Source of the DNA: Cyanobacteria bacterium TGS_CYA1
GTDB lineage: Bacteria > Cyanobacteriota > Vampirovibrionia > Obscuribacterales > Obscuribacteraceae
DNA length: 64,000 nt
Assembly: GCA_026129135.1 (NCBI GenBank)
Contig: JAHCIQ010000006.1
Location: 62,001-126,000, forward strand
Direction: 5' to 3'
The notes under the pieces are model-generated. The model saw only the letters and a program-made list of their open reading frames with translations. It had not been told where the DNA came from and searched no databases. Made by a program: the position numbers and the translations under genes. This document shows, piece by piece, positions 30,801-36,585 of this stretch. The first letter of the stretch is position 1. Each line of letters starts with the position of its first letter.

Positions 30801-31147
30801 GCCATATTGGATGCGTCTTGCGCTGCGGTCTGGGCGTGGTTGATGCACTGACTGACTGTGTCTGGAGTGACTGTAATCGCTTGCGAAGCCGCTTGTGATG
30901 CTGCTTGTTGAGCATCGCTCATGGCGTGCTGGTGCCACTGAGGATTGGCGCCCTGAGTCGAAGAGTCGTCGTGGTGACATTGATGAGGTTGCGAACTAGT
31001 GTCTGGTGCAGGTGTTGGAACTGGAGCCGGTGCGGGCTGTTCTTGAGCTTTCGCCGCCAGCGGCACACTGAATGCCAGAGCTACAGCAAATTTTACAGCT
31101 CCAAAAGGATATTTCCGATTCAACCTTGACTGTCCCCGACCCAGCAA
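18821..31147 (-). CDS. Giant secreted repetitive beta-helix protein (filamentous-haemagglutinin-like surface protein)
   Basis: A single uninterrupted 4108-codon frame. It opens with an extended signal peptide (basic region, then FAVALAFSVPLAAKAQ). A Pro/His region and an Ala/Gln helical segment (about residues 75-215) follow, then a haemagglutinin-like beta-helix region (about 220-820). About 34 repeats of roughly 80 residues come next, each with a VVLTSTxGSIG strand, RINI, NLTANA, VFIQETDSVEI and FDLLAxGNIT. A Gly-rich linker (about 3850) leads to a C-terminal 230-residue domain resembling FecR, with GNVHIPKGAVVLIMETG. The composition is Asn/Thr/Ala-rich and cysteine-poor, as in adhesins and exoproteins of two-partner type. 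No ATG exists near the start: TTG at 31147 or TTG at 31123 must be used. No TpsB-type transporter is visible. Surface location and adhesion are inferred. Confidence 0.88.
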   Translation of the reverse strand: MLGRGQSRLNRKYPFGAVKFAVALAFSVPLAAKAQEQPAPAPVPTPAPDTSSQPHQCHHDDSSTQGANPQWHQHAMSDAQQAASQAASQAITVTPDTVSQCINHAQTAAQDASNMAAATAAQQATSNAINSTLTDTSQIQALQSTIDTSAISAQTQALQQVSVDPSVNQAIQAATTQSVDTALTTATQTAAAQSAAQQAAQNAAVTPPTTALGSLDFSSTQAIYQAPNTSSIDISVGGALGANGTISGGTTHTVNPGDMLTAAQLEAVQNIMGGAQQGVLLGTQGQAIGGLISLGPQNISGAENLVVPNSVSLGLLGFDSSNPFNAGGSSSISGSVYALQNAPNLTSILNFGTLNISSSGLLTGNMSDMLGLSGWYSSNILLNVQNTLVNAGTISSPGDLAINTGSMVNSGLIAAQTGNLNIMSSMGQITNSGALTAALGNINIASAANLALDNTSGMIQAMNQINIGDVTNQSTRNIAITGGDLIASEINSYAGGGAIDIAVNELQGTLNAKADVLHVTAATDNLVLGTVNCVGDPTFYNTSGNITISGSQTFGETLAILASGSVLAQAGGNFTLQAGNATQGFDINIFSGVTITPTNPNTPSGGTVPGGQATNTVAVTAGNGGDIDFTGATVTISSRATTIDGSNKNAGNITLAAFSNAAANTGGRVLLPSTTILDARADGSGSNGNVNIYAARNTTAAVPLTTITTGSILANNGGASTGGTVDVRSAGIVIPAGLTFNTFGVPSASISAGGTRLGDIIVNNNVSSASNASFTTAGAFSQTAGTINAVSAVTVQGTLGISQTAGSSINSSTTLSLQATNGNIGSSSARINIDANTLSLAAGGANHDAFIQEANSLTLGTTTVTRTFDVIAANDINDDGGAALTATNLVLSSTSGSIGTSGTAIATTVTNLTASATASGQNVYITETNGLEIAGAQGAGNIYSLTSTSGNIANATNTAADIIAAPTVILSAGTGSIGTTAARVNVNTASLSAQANNANQNVFIQETDSVNLATSGAGATFNLLAGGNITDTAAAVVTATSVVLTSTTGSIGDSVNRIQISADNLTANATTASQNIYIQESGSVEMAGNQQAGSVYDLIAGASILNSTNPTGDVITAPTINLTAQAGSIGVSAAARVRINANDLTANALAGGQSVFIQESNSVNLGANSGADSFFNLATTAGNITNTNNVSLTATAVALTAAGGSIGTIGQRVNVTTSNIQATANSNNQGVFLSATGNVEISNAQGASGTNGIYNLLATGNITNATNTATDIITAPNVVLTSSTGSVGVGAAERIFISSTNLTATANNATSDVFISETNGVEIAGAQGAGRTYDLIAVLGNITNTTNNATDIITAPNVVVTANAGAIGSAAARINISADNLTANTTANNQSIFIADSNNINIGAASGTGTGGTFNLLAANNITNTGAFVITAPTVVLTSTSGSVGDSTNRIRINANNLTVNATSANQDAYIQEADSVEILGSQNVNRTFDLLAGNNITNNATASDRINATNVILTTTSGSIGTSTAARVQINADFLTANAGGANQDVFIQEATSVELGANSGATRTFNLATTAGNIVGNSFSINAPNVALTAVGGSVGSNTTRFNINADNLTAIANTNNQGVFLNEADSVEISGAQGAAGTNGIYNLLATGNITNATNTATDIITAPNVILTSSSGSVGLGATERIAVASTNLTANATTANQDVFIQETNGVEITGAQGAGRTYDLLALAGSITNATNNATDIISAPNIVLTANTGTIGASANRINISADNLTANAAGTNQSVFISETDNINIAGASGTGTGGTFNLLAGNNITDTGAVLITSTNVILTSTSGSIGDSANRIRTNATNLTVSATNTNQDAFIQETDNVELLGNQNVNRTFDLLAAGNITNATTATDRINATNTVLESTGGSIGSSTARINVNNTNLTAKANSANGDVFLAVAGALEIDGNVQATRTINISATGNITNDINPSGDTIVTQNLVLISTGGSIGNATNRINMNVDSIQATANTANQSVFLNETDNVEISGAQGSSGTNGIYNLLAAGDITNAVNPTGDIITAPNIVLTSTGGSIGSGTSARVNLAATNLTANATAGGIFLSETNGVEITGTQTAGTTFDLLATAGSITNNTNPSGDLITAPTIVLQANVGSIGTATNRRINISSDTLTANAGNNQNVFISETDNIEIGGGAAVSGTMNTFNLIAGNGIFNNTNPTGDLIVAATVNLTTSNGTIGQDDTSRIQINATNLRANASGASGNVFINESDSVELAGTSAATGGTFDLSAANNITNTTTPTGDAITASTVNLSSVSGSIGTATNARINIIATSLNANAGADVYISDSNAIQLTGNSSAGGIFNLTVAAGDITSAGATQLITAPNLVLNASTGSVGSSTTRINMNADTIVATATPSGAALPIKGVFLNETDSVEIGTGNTVTGANRHFDLTASGNITNDTNNATDIITAANVTLTSTNGSVGTSDAGRVNLASGNNLIVSATSAGADAFIGVSGNIEINGSIQANRTFDLKATGNITDTTGTDTITATNVALQSTTGSIGDSVNRVNINADTLSAQANAVGQNVYLFESDDVELEGPNSAGNIWSLIADGNITNATNPTLNPITAQAVELTSITGSIGSPTGRVFVDTPSVTATANAAGQGIWLGYAGDLEVDGNISAVNGVIDLFATGNITNDINPSGDTLVAQSVILNSQNGSIGNSTNAISTDTANLQANAANGSVYINNTGTGDVEIDGNQQAGDTYSVIANGSILNDVNPTGDLITAPTIRLTSNNANIGSATAAPINTEADDLYVNATSGEIHINEASAVQVSQAEAGTTLEIIADGNITTPSGTFLTADDVILESINGSIGLATNNRVNVAANTLIANANALNQDVFIYTASDIALNGPSGANRTFDLLAEGSMDDNTGTSTITATNVVLTSNTGNIGLGGPINTEAVNLTANAADGWVIISEASDVEIGGNSGASMLAEFILVAGGSITNETNPTGDIISGGDVDLMASDGSVGSTTGRINVSAGEIAVTAMNATTTADAFIHAVGDIELCGPNLVDRTFDLIADGNITDMGPSSGPWVISQNVVLETTDGSIGTATDAVEIQTTNVRFIAGGANNNVFVENQNTVTELMGDSSAAGIFNLSVVGGSLTNTTDPADKITARDVVLSTNGDSIGDAANPINIDAQTLNANVVSLPGVPRDAFINSLSSIELTGNSSATGTFSLTSQNTISDANQDANITAQNVILSSTDGSVGTNTNQRINITADTLSASAATAGQNVYIASTGNIELNSTNDAGSIYNLVANGNITDNDFDSLVTAQNLALTTLPGSGGSIGALGTPIGTEADNLTINSDTDAYIFESSDVEMQGAQNVTGIYSLTAIGDITNATNPSGDLITADTLEFTSLFGSVGGTLLAPINPINTNVNNLTVQALDNVLINEQDAVNIVGYNTAFNYYVTAGGSITLTPGAFIDGTGGETFLNATSGDITGDSTALISNLDMSLIANTGNIGDLTGGNRLNIDSGFLELIAGQDVYVNELDNTAIDLPSSAGGTFDLMSTNTGLGPTLIINIAPITAQAINISAADFLSVSDNLTATNGAITTNSGRATVVGSLTGPVQLQATGNLTMNAPNFVIGGGGNNIGFSAGATGSNGSVLLTATGALGIGIGQNVTMTSQGGNVVGGVQEPGSVGLVATAGNIRIQGDNFSATANGGNVYLSAANNLNVVGANASFRANVAYDPRGGTTPIGGGQSIYNGVGGGIAVGGQGSVPAAGDAFLAALVGLRPTVITAGLPASNTLNLSGAPYFAAVGNVAGIINNIFNVAGGPVFVSNANINGATFNSNGAGVVITPTPGGGPGGGGSGSGTGVGVVIDTSANSNNQDLITKIPTDQTKILEGFVEKQINFSKGNPTNLIAGSKTYSNSFDQNSAEVARLAKEGIVLASNSNGNFINIDKGNVVFAPNQDIVVGTHEGNVHIPKGAVVLIMETGADVAIANLHQNNTNDVKIVSGGKLVSLCPGRALLLSRVDTDDFNDVAHPFQTIGYRKPDAKKLNDSITAFKMEFSIPSAMSKVQPIRQMMKSKDPQDKRIVKNLLMNSIMLQEKTIYRGPFMTTGDISQ
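20560..28710 (-). repeat. About 34 tandem repeats of roughly 240 bp with a five-unit higher-order period
   Basis: The central part of the giant gene is a tandem array of units of about 240 bp. Units recur in sets of five: units 1, 6, 11, 16 and 21 start near 28670, 27525, 26360, 25175 and 23990, spaced 1145-1185 bp. Their neighbours keep the same order. For example, the NGIYNLLATGNITNATN unit recurs at 27.4, 26.2 and 25.0 kb, and the unit with GTGTGGTFNLLA recurs at 27.0 and 25.8 kb. Similarity decays toward the C-terminal side. Confidence 0.85.
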
Positions 31148-31235
31148 TCTTACTAGTTTATAAGATAATCAATAAGATGTCATGTGTTCTTTCTAAACGT
31201 TACACTAGAAACTATATTAAATATCAATCCAAATT

Positions 31236-32321
31236 ATGTTTCCAAAAATCAATTTGACAAAAATAGTGACTGCAGTTCTGCTGCTTAGCTCTACTTATCA
31301 AAGCTCCAGCCTGGCTAAAACCGAGTCATATAGCGAGTTAAAAAATCGAGCTGATTTTTTGTTTTTTCATGGCGATCTGTCCAGGGCGAAAGAAATTTAT
31401 CTGGACCTGCTTGAAATGAAGCCCGAAGCCAATGATGTCAGGCTCACTTTGCTCAATGTTTTTTTGAAACTCGAAGATAACAAAAGTGCTATCGAAATTT
31501 TGGAAAAACTGATTGAAGCTAAACCCAAGGATACATTTTTGCGTCTGATTTTAGCCAATATACTCAAAAAGGAAAATCGACAGGCTGAATCTTTAGTCCA
31601 ACTGGAAGAAGGTGTGAAAATAAATCCCAAGGCTGCAAATCTGCATGGAGCGCTTGGTTTTGCTTACCTGGATGCAGGCAAGACCGATTTAGCCAAAATC
31701 GAATTCGAGCAAGCAAAAGTAAATCCGGCTAATTTTCAGGACGCGCAAATTGGGCTTGCAATCATTGCTTTCAAGTCCAAAAATTATGTTGAAGCTGAAA
31801 GTATTCTTGCGCAGATTGCTCTGAAAGAAAAAAAAGTATCGCCTGTCGTGCACGAATTGCGTGGGCACTTAAAAGCAGCTCAGGGTAAGGAAGAGGAGGC
31901 CATTGGTCATTTCGACAAAGCGGTGGAGGCGCAGTCCAAATCAGCCACTGTTCATTCTACTTTGGGTAATTTGCATTTTAAAAATCAAAGATTCGAACAG
32001 GCCGAGAAAAGCTTTCGCAAATCTATAAAGTATGACGATAAGTCGTGCGATAACTTTTATGCTTTAGCGGTGGTGCTCAATAAGCAGGGCAAGAAAGAGG
32101 AAGCGGCAAATTATTTCGCCCAAGGTGCAGCAAGAGACAAAGATGCTTCGCGTGCCGCACAAATGAATAACCTGGCGAATATTTTGAGAGGCAATGCTAA
32201 TAGTAAAGAGCCCTTTACACAATTGAATTTTCCAAAACTGGACAACGGGTCGGCGCAGTCGGTCTTTGGAGCTTCGTATGACCAGGTATTTCAGGAAATG
32301 CTAAGCGTTCCACATAAATAG
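31236..32321 (+). CDS. Exported TPR protein
   Basis: The 361-residue product has a signal peptide (MFPKINLTKIVTAVLLLSS, cleavage near SSLAKT). About eight tandem tetratricopeptide units follow, with repeated A-x-x-x-Y/F patterns such as GALGFAYLDAGKTDLAKIEF, STLGNLHFKNQRFEQAEKSF and YALAVVLNKQGKKEEAANYF. The TPR superhelix is a binding scaffold. It is divergent from the giant gene, with 88 bases between the starts, so both may share a regulatory region. Seven bases separate its stop from the next frame, and 39 bases separate it from the Skp-like start, which suggests co-transcription with that chaperone gene. Confidence 0.88.
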   Translation: MFPKINLTKIVTAVLLLSSTYQSSSLAKTESYSELKNRADFLFFHGDLSRAKEIYLDLLEMKPEANDVRLTLLNVFLKLEDNKSAIEILEKLIEAKPKDTFLRLILANILKKENRQAESLVQLEEGVKINPKAANLHGALGFAYLDAGKTDLAKIEFEQAKVNPANFQDAQIGLAIIAFKSKNYVEAESILAQIALKEKKVSPVVHELRGHLKAAQGKEEEAIGHFDKAVEAQSKSATVHSTLGNLHFKNQRFEQAEKSFRKSIKYDDKSCDNFYALAVVLNKQGKKEEAANYFAQGAARDKDASRAAQMNNLANILRGNANSKEPFTQLNFPKLDNGSAQSVFGASYDQVFQEMLSVPHK

Positions 32322-32360
32322 TATAATGTGGCTGTTTCCAGTCTCAACCAAGGAATTTCT

Positions 32361-32915
32361 ATGCAATCAGCGATCAAAGGCTTAGTTTTAGTCTCAGCAC
32401 TTCTTTCTGCAAGTGTGTGTCCTGCATTGGCTCAGTCTGCCGTGCAAGTCAAACTTGGTTATTTCAGTCTGGGTATGGTTAGAGCGAACTATGCAGAAGC
32501 CAGTACTTCTGAGGGGCTTAAAGCGCAAGCTGAAGCCCAATTACGCCAGGCAGCCGAAGAAGCCAATTCACGTATTCAAAAAATGCGTGAAGACAAAAAA
32601 CCTACAGAAGAAATCGAAAAAGCAATAAGAGAAGCTCAAACAAAACTTGGTGCGAAACAAGAAGCACTCGCTCAACTGGTAGAAACTTCTACAAGCACTG
32701 TCACCGCCAAAATCATGCAAGCTGCAAATGCAGTCGCCAAAGAAAAGGGCGTTGATATTGTTGTAGACGGTCAACACGTTTTTGCGGGCGGACAAAAATT
32801 TCTCGATAGTGGAGTCGATTTGACTAAAGAAATTATCGAACGATTGAAAACTGGTGGTATCGCTCGTAGTGAGCAAAAGGCTCCCCAAGCCAAAGCTCCT
32901 GCTCAAGCCAAGTAA
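32361..32915 (+). CDS. OmpH/Skp-family periplasmic chaperone
   Basis: Skp-type proteins hold unfolded outer-membrane proteins in the periplasm. The 184-residue product has a signal peptide (MQSAIKGLVLVSALLSAS, cleavage after PALAQ). A short N-terminal strand VKLGYFSLGMV follows, then about 90 residues of charged helix forming the tentacle-like coiled coil. The conserved C-terminal segment has GVDIVVDGQHVFAGG and VDLTKEIIERLK. AAGGA lies 7 bases before the ATG, so the upstream GTG (32328) is not used. An Ala/Lys/Pro tail closes the protein. Its position after an exported TPR gene and near surface-protein genes fits an envelope-biogenesis role. The assignment is from fold pattern. Confidence 0.82.
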   Translation: MQSAIKGLVLVSALLSASVCPALAQSAVQVKLGYFSLGMVRANYAEASTSEGLKAQAEAQLRQAAEEANSRIQKMREDKKPTEEIEKAIREAQTKLGAKQEALAQLVETSTSTVTAKIMQAANAVAKEKGVDIVVDGQHVFAGGQKFLDSGVDLTKEIIERLKTGGIARSEQKAPQAKAPAQAK

Positions 32916-32947
32916 TCATATCTGGTATCTGGTATCACCATTAACAA

Positions 32948-34090
32948 TTAAAGATCAGTTGCAGCGCTTTCAGCCATCGGTTGAGGCGCTGCAGGCGATT
33001 CTGGAATTGTGTTTGCTAACGGTTCTGGTTTAGTAATGGTTGGCGGAGCTGAGGTGGGTTTACTTGCTTTGAGCTTATTGGACGAAGGTAAATACGGATC
33101 GTTTGCTTGTTCGATTTGTTTTTTCAAATTGTTCATTTGAGCGTAAATCGATGGTTTGTTGAATACATATCTGATACCGGTGAACAATCGAAAATCGAAG
33201 CCGCTAAGCCCCGGACGCGAATTCGAATACCAGTTGAAAATGGGCTCTGCTCTTACAAAAGAATAGAGACCTGGCATTTTTTTGCTTATGAGTCTTGCCG
33301 CTTCTAAATCTGTAATCATCGCCATATTGCTTTGATTAGGAATGGCTGCAGCATTTCTGAAGTTGGCCACATAGGTATTCGTCACTGTAAAAAGCCAGTC
33401 TTTGTGCTTGTAGAGTCCACCTACGGTAAAGAAGGGATCGATTTCTCTTTGTGCGCCCTGAAATGGATTGCGACTTCTCATCTGTAATTGAGTATTGCCA
33501 AACATGATGAATTTGGGTGTGAAAACGTGAGTAAGAGTCAAGCCAGGCAATAGGTCGGCTTGATGCAGATTTTGTGCTTGCCACAACTCGCGTACTTGAA
33601 AGTCTATTTGCAAATTTGTTTTTTGTCCGATGGGCACATCCTGACGAAGCCCGCCTGCAAGCGACATGAAATTGGGTCTGCTCAAAATTCCGTGCGTGGC
33701 AAATACGTCTTTGATGAAAAAATAGTTGACGTAGGCACTTGTGTGTGGCAAGAAATTGTAACCAACAGTGGTATTAGGCTGAATACGAAAAACGTAATCT
33801 GCCTGATTCTTTTGATTGGTGAAAAAGACGTTGGTCTCAAGTCTTTGAGTGCACTCTGTGGTGTGACTGATCCACATTTTGGGCGGAAGCTTTTTCATGG
33901 CATAAAAGGTTCTGCCTGGCGTGAACATTTCGCGTTCTTCGCCTATGCCCGTGGGAGTGATGTCTGTCGGAATAATTGTGGGGTTGGCTTGAGCAAGTCG
34001 AATAGGTGAAATGTCCTGAGCATGAACTGCTACAGGAGTGGCAAAAGCGCCACACGCAAAGAAAGCTCCTAAAACCAAATATTTATTCAT
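32948..34090 (-). CDS. Exported protein, predicted outer-membrane beta-barrel
   Basis: The 380-residue product has a signal peptide (MNKYLVLGAFFACGAFA, cleavage after VHAQD). Its body alternates hydrophobic and polar residues with many aromatics. Segments such as TTVGYNFLPHTSAYVNYFFI, NLQIDFQVREL, FIMFGNTQLQMRS and DWLFTVTNTYVANF look like amphipathic strands of a barrel. The last 60 residues are Pro/Ser/Ala-rich. No family is recognised. It converges with the Skp-like gene, and the stops are 32 bases apart. The TPR gene at 34135 lies upstream on the same strand with 44 bases between them. The barrel topology is inferred from residue alternation only. Confidence 0.65.
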   Translation of the reverse strand: MNKYLVLGAFFACGAFATPVAVHAQDISPIRLAQANPTIIPTDITPTGIGEEREMFTPGRTFYAMKKLPPKMWISHTTECTQRLETNVFFTNQKNQADYVFRIQPNTTVGYNFLPHTSAYVNYFFIKDVFATHGILSRPNFMSLAGGLRQDVPIGQKTNLQIDFQVRELWQAQNLHQADLLPGLTLTHVFTPKFIMFGNTQLQMRSRNPFQGAQREIDPFFTVGGLYKHKDWLFTVTNTYVANFRNAAAIPNQSNMAMITDLEAARLISKKMPGLYSFVRAEPIFNWYSNSRPGLSGFDFRLFTGIRYVFNKPSIYAQMNNLKKQIEQANDPYLPSSNKLKASKPTSAPPTITKPEPLANTIPESPAAPQPMAESAATDL

Positions 34091-34134
34091 GACATCCGAC
34101 TAGTACAGCTCTAGTCTAACATCACAGGTTTATT

Positions 34135-34980
34135 CTATTTGGATAGATTCTCTGATGTCTTTTCGGTTTGGCTGGCTTCAGCCGGTTTTCCAGTGACTTT
34201 AGCCAAAAGCTCCACACATTTTTGATTTATCTTATCTGCAAGTTCTGGGGTAATAAACTTGTTTTTCTCCTCGGCTGTCAAGCGATCGACTAGCAGTTTG
34301 CATTGTTGATACGAATCGAGGGCACGGCCAGGATCGTTTTGAGCTTCATACAAAGAACCTTGCAATGCAAGCGGCTTTATGTGATGCGCTGTGCCGGGAC
34401 CGTATAATTTTCCAAGCACCACCAGTGATGCGTTTAAATATTTGCGACATGCTTCTGGATTTTCTTTAGCGATGCTTATTTCGGCAAGCGCATTCAAGAT
34501 ATCTGGAATGGCAGGGTCTCTGTCTTTCCAATAAGTTTCTCGAATCCCAAGCGATTTTTTGTAGGCGGTTTCTGCCTCATCCCATTTTTCTGCTTTAAAC
34601 AGTGTTTGAGCTTGTTGCAGATATTGTTTTGCTTGAGCTGAAAGTTTTAAAACTTCTGTCTTAGAATTGGTAGTTGAGGCGCCGCCTGCATGTTTAGGCA
34701 AAGTTACCGGAGTGCCAAGATTAGTGCTTCTTGCCGACGGACTCGGTCTGCCACCAGTTTGTCCACTAGAGCCAAGTCCTTGTAAAGCTTTAGTTGGCGC
34801 GCCATAGAGTTTATTCATGCTTCCGCCCATAGTATGAGCCGAGCCCATCGGTTTTGGCATTGCCATCAGGCTGCCGTATTCAGAGATGCCCTGAGCAAAA
34901 GCACTTTCACATATGGAAAACGTTGTTGCCGCAAGTGAAGTGGATACAAGGAATAAAAGTGCGGTCTTATTAAATTTCAT
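34135..34980 (-). CDS. Exported protein with C-terminal TPR units
   Basis: The 281-residue product has a signal peptide (MKFNKTALLFLVSTSLAATT, cleavage after ESAFA). A Gly/Ser/Met-rich linker (to about residue 110) precedes a TPR module (about 115-255) with YLQQAQTLFKAEKWDEAETA, IPDILNALAEISIAKENPEA and KPLALQGSLYEAQNDPGRAL. The pattern matches the other exported TPR proteins of this window, and the probable role is an envelope scaffold. It is likely co-transcribed with the predicted barrel gene 44 bases downstream. It starts divergently from the LRV-type gene at 35117. Confidence 0.8.
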   Translation of the reverse strand: MKFNKTALLFLVSTSLAATTFSICESAFAQGISEYGSLMAMPKPMGSAHTMGGSMNKLYGAPTKALQGLGSSGQTGGRPSPSARSTNLGTPVTLPKHAGGASTTNSKTEVLKLSAQAKQYLQQAQTLFKAEKWDEAETAYKKSLGIRETYWKDRDPAIPDILNALAEISIAKENPEACRKYLNASLVVLGKLYGPGTAHHIKPLALQGSLYEAQNDPGRALDSYQQCKLLVDRLTAEEKNKFITPELADKINQKCVELLAKVTGKPAEASQTEKTSENLSK

Positions 34981-35116
34981 ATTAATGTCGCTCGAAATGG
35001 AGTGTTCACGTTCAGTTCACGCACAGATCACTTTCAGTACTAGTTTTTTACCCAAATTTAGGAGGATAGCCTCGATCTTTTCATGCGTGCTAAATCGCAG
35101 ACAGGAGGACTTGACT

Positions 35117-35956
35117 ATGAACAACTCATTTTCATTTTCCTTTCACGAAAATACACCATCGTGGTTGGAATCTTATTATTACCAATTGAACGACTCTGCC
35201 GCTACCAAAAAGCGCTTGCAGTCAGAGCGTGCAAAACATCCTCTAGACCAATCTTGTGACACTTCAATTACGCAAGAAGATTACGATAATTCTCTTTACT
35301 CCACATTTTTTTCAGATCATAAAGTGAAACATACTCGTCTGGTTAACAGAGCAGCAATGAAGCACTGGCGCCATAAAGAAATTAGTCCTTCTGAGCGGAT
35401 TGAAATTAAGCAGAATCCTAGCGCATCGTATCAAAACCTGAGGGCCGTCCTTTCTGGACCCGGTTCTGCCGAACCAGAAGCTTATGAAATCGACCGAGAA
35501 ACTACGTATCATCCTCCTGCTTCCAGGCTGGAAGAGGATAACTATTCTTATGGAATGGGACTTGATCTAAGTTGTCTTGAAGTGTTTCTGACCGAATCTG
35601 CTAAGGAAAAGGCGCTCCACGATTATTTCCTTGGTAAAAGACAACGTCCGGCAACCGCCAAGACAATGAATTTTGGACCTGGTTCAATTTTAAATTTGAG
35701 TCAGGAGCAAACTGTGCCAGACATGAAGCTTTTCGACCAGAGCCTTTTAGCTTCGGAAGTGAAGGCGCGTGCTGCACTTGCGAAAATAATCAATGCTGAT
35801 CACGATCAGTTTGAAAGACTAGCTGATGATGTGAGTTGTGATGTTCGAATGGGTCTTCTGGAAAACAAAAAGTGTCCGACCGAAGTTATTAAACGCTTGA
35901 GTAGCGACGCTAATCCCCAGGTAGCAATGGCAGCAAAAGAACGATTGGGCCAATGA
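35117..35956 (+). CDS. LRV/HEAT-like repeat protein
   Basis: The 279-residue product has no signal peptide. An aromatic N-terminal region (SFSFSFHENTPSWLESYYYQ) and a charged middle precede a C-terminal helical repeat region (about residues 205-279). Its units have the pattern xVRxxLAxxxxxPxxxLxxLxxD, for example CDVRMGLLENKKCPTEVIKR and PQVAMAAKERLG. This matches leucine-rich-repeat-variant (LRV) or HEAT-like proteins, which bind other proteins. An AGGAGG ribosome-binding site at 35104-35109 fixes the start at 35117 and rules out the longer frame from 34913. It is followed closely by another LRV-type gene. No enzymatic motif is seen. Confidence 0.75.
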   Translation: MNNSFSFSFHENTPSWLESYYYQLNDSAATKKRLQSERAKHPLDQSCDTSITQEDYDNSLYSTFFSDHKVKHTRLVNRAAMKHWRHKEISPSERIEIKQNPSASYQNLRAVLSGPGSAEPEAYEIDRETTYHPPASRLEEDNYSYGMGLDLSCLEVFLTESAKEKALHDYFLGKRQRPATAKTMNFGPGSILNLSQEQTVPDMKLFDQSLLASEVKARAALAKIINADHDQFERLADDVSCDVRMGLLENKKCPTEVIKRLSSDANPQVAMAAKERLGQ

Positions 35957-35978
35957 GACCTGCAAATGAGACCTGCAA
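35953..35978 (+). repeat. 13-bp tandem duplication at a stop/start junction
   Basis: ATGAGACCTGCAA occurs twice head to tail (35953-35965 and 35966-35978). The first copy overlaps the TGA of the upstream LRV gene in ATGA fashion, and the second supplies the in-frame ATG of the next gene. Removing one copy would restore a translationally coupled ATGA junction. Confidence 0.9.
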
Positions 35979-36547
35979 GAGAAGATATTGCTGACCTGAC
36001 AAAGCGCGCTGGAAAAGCTGATGGATGGCGAGATTTTGTAGGGATGCTCAATCCATCTATGGCTGTGAAACTGCAAACTGGTGAACTACATCTTCCAAAC
36101 CTGGACCCCTTACTCAATAGCGAAAAGCAAACTTCGCCAAAGGCTTTGATGCCAATCATTCTGGGACGAATGCTTAGGCGTTCGCACCCGATGAAAGTCC
36201 AGAACTGGTACATTTCGGGCTCCAAATATTCTCAAAGTGACCAGCTCGAATCGCTATTTGCTCATACAAGCGACCAGGATATGATTGCTCTTGGCGCAAG
36301 CGATGACGACCCGATTGTAAGACGCGGAGTGGCAGCTAATCCTGTCGCTCCTATCCCTGTTTTGAATGCATTGACTTTTGATTCTGATGTTTTGGTGCGG
36401 CTTGCCGTAGTTGCAAATGCAAAAACGCCTGTAAGCGATCTCGAAATTCTGGCTACGGACCAGGATTTAAGGGTCAAAAACGCAGCTTTACAGAAATTGT
36501 CTCGAATAATGGGAGAAGTGTGGGTGCAGACAAAATTTCAAATTTGA
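35966..36547 (+). CDS. LRV/HEAT-like repeat protein (second of a pair)
   Basis: The 193-residue product has tandem repeats in its C-terminal half (about residues 98-180): DDPIVRRGVAANPVAPIPVL, SDVLVRLAVVANAKTPVSDL and QDLRVKNAALQKLSR. This is the LRV pattern seen also in the preceding protein. The N-terminal half (GWRDFVGMLNPSMAVKLQTG and NWYISGSKYSQSDQLESLF) is unrecognised. The gene starts nine bases after the stop of its neighbour, so the two are probably one operon and may form a complex. The start lies in the second copy of a 13-bp duplication, and the first copy's ATG runs into a stop after 13 codons. Confidence 0.72.
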   Translation: MRPAREDIADLTKRAGKADGWRDFVGMLNPSMAVKLQTGELHLPNLDPLLNSEKQTSPKALMPIILGRMLRRSHPMKVQNWYISGSKYSQSDQLESLFAHTSDQDMIALGASDDDPIVRRGVAANPVAPIPVLNALTFDSDVLVRLAVVANAKTPVSDLEILATDQDLRVKNAALQKLSRIMGEVWVQTKFQI

Positions 36548-36585
36548 TCAAATCTGATCAATTTTGATCCGCTATGATATTGCCC

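Noticed and set aside
19080-30898. Many plus-strand frames of 60-184 codons antisense to the giant gene (for example 24483-25037)
   Set aside because: They recur with the 240-bp repeat period, have no ribosome-binding sites, and simply mirror the repetitive minus-strand coding sequence.
34913-35116. Longer N-terminus of the LRV gene
   Set aside because: AGGAGG is placed exactly for the ATG at 35117, and the extension runs into the opposite gene's signal-peptide region.
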